Positions 6,765 through 8,474 of a stretch of 8,474 nt of DNA are shown one piece after another (the stretch's first letter is position 1; each line of letters begins with the position of its first letter). Source of the stretch: Alphaproteobacteria bacterium (GTDB taxonomy: Bacteria; Pseudomonadota; Alphaproteobacteria; Rhizobiales; Rhizobiaceae); NCBI GenBank assembly GCA_017308345.1, contig JAFKFE010000429.1, positions 1 through 8,474 on the forward strand, in the 5' to 3' direction. Made by a program: the position numbers and the translations under genes. The notes beneath the pieces were generated by a model. It ran no database searches, was not told the origin of the DNA, and saw only the letters and a list, made by a program, of their open reading frames with translations.

Positions 6765-6791
6765 CCTGGCGCCGGTTTTCCGGCGCGCAGG
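6765..6791 (-). other. Intercistronic hairpin between ygiD and doxX
   Basis: On the minus strand, starting at the base right after the ygiD stop codon, CCTG, one bulged base, GCGCCGG, an AAAA loop, CCGGCGC and CAGG form an 11-bp stem with a single bulge. No T run follows, so it is not an ordinary terminator. A second small hairpin (CGGCG, TTC loop, CGCCG) lies at 6737-6749. Both may act in RNA processing, stability or partial termination, which would set doxX below ygiD in expression. This is structure read from sequence; the function is inferred. Confidence 0.6.
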
Positions 6792-7610
6792 TCAGTGGAA
6801 GATGAAGCTGCGCATCGACACCGAGGCGATGTCGATGGAGTTGTTCATGAAGGTCAGCTGATCCTTTTCGTCGGTCACGCCGGCGGCCGTCAGGGCCGGG
6901 AGATAGTGGTCGGGCGTCGGCTGGGCCATGGCGAACAGGCTGCCCATGCGCTGCCGGTCGGCCAGCGCCGCGAAGTCACGCGCCGCGAGCCGGTCGGCAA
7001 AGAAGCTGTCGAACTCGACGGCCCAGTCATAGGGCTTGCCGCCCCAACGCATGGTGCGCAGGTTGTGCACCACGTTGCCGGAGCCCAGGATCAGCACGCC
7101 CTTGTTGCGCAGCTCGGCCAGGTCCTTGCCGATCCGCAGATGCCAGTCCAGATCCTTCGACATGTCGATCGAGAGCTGAAAAACGGGCACATTGGCCTCG
7201 GGATAGAGCTTCGTCAGCACCGACCAGGCGCCGTGGTCCAGCCCCCAGGTGTCGTCGGCCTCGGCGTGATGGCTGGCGAGCAGGCTGACCACTTCCCGCG
7301 CGAGTTCCGGGGATCCCGGGGCCGGGTATTGCGCGGCATGGAGTTCCGGCGGGAAGCCGTAGAAATCATGGATCGTGCGTGGCACGGCCGAGACATCGAC
7401 CAGCGTCGTGCCTCGCGTCATCCAGTGAGCCGAGACCACCAGGATCGCCTGCGGCCGCGGCAGCGCCTTGCCCAACTCGCCCCAGGAACGGGAATAGGCA
7501 TTGTCCTCGATCGCGTTCATCGGCGAGCCATGGCCGAGGAACACCACCGGCATCCGGTCCGACGCCTTCAGCCGGCTCTTCAGATCCTGCATCGATGCGG
7601 CAAGACTCAT
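6792..7610 (-). CDS. ygiD: 4,5-DOPA dioxygenase extradiol type (LigB/DODA family)
   Basis: This encodes a 272-residue class III extradiol ring-cleavage dioxygenase that opens catechol-type rings with O2 at a single metal site. Segments shared with E. coli YgiD are FLGHGSPMNAIEDN (H27), PRPQAILVVSAHW (H62), TIHDFYGFP, YPAPGSP, WGLDHGAWSVL (H126), SGNVVHNLRTM (H182) and TPDHYLP (H235). H27, H62 and H182 match the expected metal ligands; H126 and H235 are the expected active-site histidines. All are intact. YgiD acts on L-DOPA in vitro, but other catechols are plausible substrates. The frame is open to 7730, yet AAGGAG at 7617-7622 fixes the start: it touches the ATG at 7616 and is correctly 6 nt from the ATG at 7610. 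This is the first gene of the cassette and is divergent from lysR, which likely controls it. Confidence 0.93.
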   Translation of the reverse strand: MSLAASMQDLKSRLKASDRMPVVFLGHGSPMNAIEDNAYSRSWGELGKALPRPQAILVVSAHWMTRGTTLVDVSAVPRTIHDFYGFPPELHAAQYPAPGSPELAREVVSLLASHHAEADDTWGLDHGAWSVLTKLYPEANVPVFQLSIDMSKDLDWHLRIGKDLAELRNKGVLILGSGNVVHNLRTMRWGGKPYDWAVEFDSFFADRLAARDFAALADRQRMGSLFAMAQPTPDHYLPALTAAGVTDEKDQLTFMNNSIDIASVSMRSFIFH

Positions 7611-7616
7611 CTCCAT

Positions 7617-7622
7617 CTCCTT
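7617..7622 (-). promoter_or_regulatory. Ribosome binding site that fixes the ygiD start
   Basis: A full AAGGAG lies directly against the ATG at 7614-7616, leaving no spacing, and 6 nt before the ATG at 7608-7610. The second ATG is therefore the likely start, although the longer reading frame would suggest an N-terminal extension. Confidence 0.75.
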
Positions 7623-7661
7623 CGCAATGTCTGGCGGCGCCTTCCAGCACCTGTCGACAGC

Positions 7662-7667
7662 AATATG
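7662..7667 (-). promoter_or_regulatory. Candidate -10 element for the ygiD cassette
   Basis: The minus-strand hexamer CATATT lies in an AT-rich patch 52 bp before the ygiD ATG. No good -35 hexamer is present at 17-18 bp, which is common for activator-dependent promoters. A transcript starting near 7655 would have a leader of about 45 nt. The call rests on sequence resemblance and on its geometry with the upstream boxes. Confidence 0.3.
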
Positions 7668-7679
7668 TCCCCGGAGATT

Positions 7680-7729
7680 TGAGAATAAAATGACGTATGT
7701 TATGAATGAGTGAGAACGAAATGTTCTCA
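7680..7729. promoter_or_regulatory. Probable LysR operator: palindrome plus helically phased second box
   Basis: A perfect palindrome with 7-bp arms and a 5-bp centre (TGAGAAC-GAAAT-GTTCTCA) occupies 7711-7729, 15 bp before the lysR ATG. A related box, TGAGAATAAAATG at 7680-7692, matches TGAGAACGAAATG (7711-7723) in 11 of 13 bases. The two are 31 bp apart, close to three helical turns, so a regulator would meet both on one face. The location between divergent lysR and ygiD is typical for LysR control. The classical T-N11-A motif is not present at the symmetric position, so assignment to this particular regulator is inferred. Confidence 0.65.
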
Positions 7730-7744
7730 ATATGACGAGGCGAC

Positions 7745-8474
7745 ATGGACTTTCTCGATTGTTTGCGGGCTTTCGTGGCTACCGCTCAGGCCGGTTCGTT
7801 CAGCCAGGCGGCCGAACGCCTGGGCATATCCAACAGGCTGACATCCAAATATGTGGCCGCGCTGGAGGAGCGCCTTGGCGTGAGGCTTCTGCAGCGCACG
7901 ACCCGGCGCGTCGGCATCACGCCGGAGGGCGAGGACCTGCTGCGGCGGGCCCCGGCGCTGATCGACGACATGGACGACCTGCTTGCGAGCTTCAGCGAGG
8001 AGGGAAGGGGGTTGTCTGGAAGCCTGCGGGTATCGGCGCCGGTGACCTTCGGTCAGACGCACGTGCAGGCGCTCTTGCGTGGCTTTGCCATGAACCATCC
8101 CGATCTGGTGATCGTCCTGCAACTGGACGATGCCTATATCGACCTTGCCGCGCGGGGGGTGGACGTCGCGTTCCGGATCGGCGAGTCGAACCAGAGGTCG
8201 CTGATCACCCGCAAGCTCGGCACGATCTCGAGCATCATGCTCGCTTCCACGGATTACATTGCTCGTCGAGGATCTCCCGAAAGCCCCGAGGATCTGTTGC
8301 GGCACGACTGCATCGTGGACACAAACCGCCGCGATGCGATGCACTGGCCGCTGGAAATCGACGGACGGACCGAGGAATTCCCGGTTCATGCCCGGTTCAT
8401 GGTGAATTCCGCGCAAGTGGCGTTGGACCTGGCCCGCGAGGGGCTGGGTATCTCGTTTTGTCCGCGATTCGTGA
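7745..8474 (+). CDS. LysR family transcriptional regulator (partial, 3' end beyond window)
   Basis: The frame is open from the ATG at 7745 to the window end, giving 243 residues of an expected 300 or so. Residues 1-62 are the winged helix-turn-helix (MDFLDCLRAFVATAQAGSF, SQAAERLGIS, then NRLTSKYVAALEERLG and RTTRRVGITPEGE). The linker helix follows to about residue 90. The co-inducer domain begins at GSLRVSAPVTFGQTHV and includes LAARGVDVAFRIGE, a usual LysR signature. The ending LAREGLGISFCPRFV is where most LysR proteins still have 50-60 residues to go. GAGG lies 4 nt before the ATG, a short spacing. Divergence from ygiD indicates that it controls the quinone-type cassette, perhaps like E. 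coli YhaJ, and that it regulates itself through the palindrome next to its start. The inducer is unknown; a quinone or catechol is inferred. Confidence 0.93.
   Translation, partial: MDFLDCLRAFVATAQAGSFSQAAERLGISNRLTSKYVAALEERLGVRLLQRTTRRVGITPEGEDLLRRAPALIDDMDDLLASFSEEGRGLSGSLRVSAPVTFGQTHVQALLRGFAMNHPDLVIVLQLDDAYIDLAARGVDVAFRIGESNQRSLITRKLGTISSIMLASTDYIARRGSPESPEDLLRHDCIVDTNRRDAMHWPLEIDGRTEEFPVHARFMVNSAQVALDLAREGLGISFCPRFV

Noticed and set aside
7690..7713. Seven-codon open frame (MTYVMNE) ahead of lysR as a leader peptide
   Set aside because: It has only a weak ribosome binding site, overlaps the palindrome and shows no attenuator structure after it; a frame this short is expected by chance.
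7727..8416. Minus-strand 229-codon frame opposite lysR, and plus-strand frames at 5602-6420 and 6762-7682
   Set aside because: All are antisense to genes with clear family motifs and have arginine- and histidine-rich shadow composition.

Overview
The window looks like chromosomal DNA of an alphaproteobacterium of the Hyphomicrobiales (Rhizobiales), most likely Mesorhizobium or a close relative. The grounds are high GC content, a DUF930 exported protein (a family I associate with rhizobia), and the sequence character of the rimO, TerC and BMP-type binding protein genes. The genus is an inference, not a database result. Ten protein genes, one tRNA and several short regulatory or repeat elements can be supported.

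Left part (1-4420), core-type genes. The end of an ABC permease gene is followed by the gene for its periplasmic BMP-family (nucleoside-type) binding protein; that transport operon closes at a strong hairpin terminator at 1266-1293. Convergent to it, on the minus strand, lie rimO (ribosomal protein S12 methylthiotransferase), a TerC-family membrane protein gene, a small exported DUF930 protein gene and a tRNA-Ser(UGA) gene that carries its own CCA.

Right part (4677-8474), an accessory stress cassette. A LysR-type regulator gene (plus strand, cut by the window end) is divergent from a minus-strand row: ygiD (LigB/DODA extradiol dioxygenase), a DoxX membrane protein, yqjG (glutathionyl-hydroquinone reductase) and an alpha/beta hydrolase of the phospholipase/carboxylesterase type. 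The combination resembles quinone/catechol defence sets: E. coli yqjF-yqjG (DoxX plus reductase), which responds to the LysR protein YhaJ, and the Bacillus MhqR and CatR regulons (DoxX-type CatD, ring-cleaving dioxygenases, MhqD-type hydrolase). The likely joint task is removal of electrophilic quinones and hydroquinones: ring opening, glutathione-dependent reduction, ester or thioester hydrolysis and a membrane redox component.

Three things deserve attention. (i) yqjG is broken by a frameshift consistent with loss of about 16 nt, right beside a possible GTG restart. (ii) Three perfect 15-bp tandem copies abut the yqjG ribosome binding site. (iii) The lysR-ygiD interval holds a perfect palindrome plus a second box 31 bp away (three helical turns), placed about where a LysR regulator would bind relative to a plausible ygiD promoter. 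No insertion sequence, integrase, CRISPR array or phage gene was seen.
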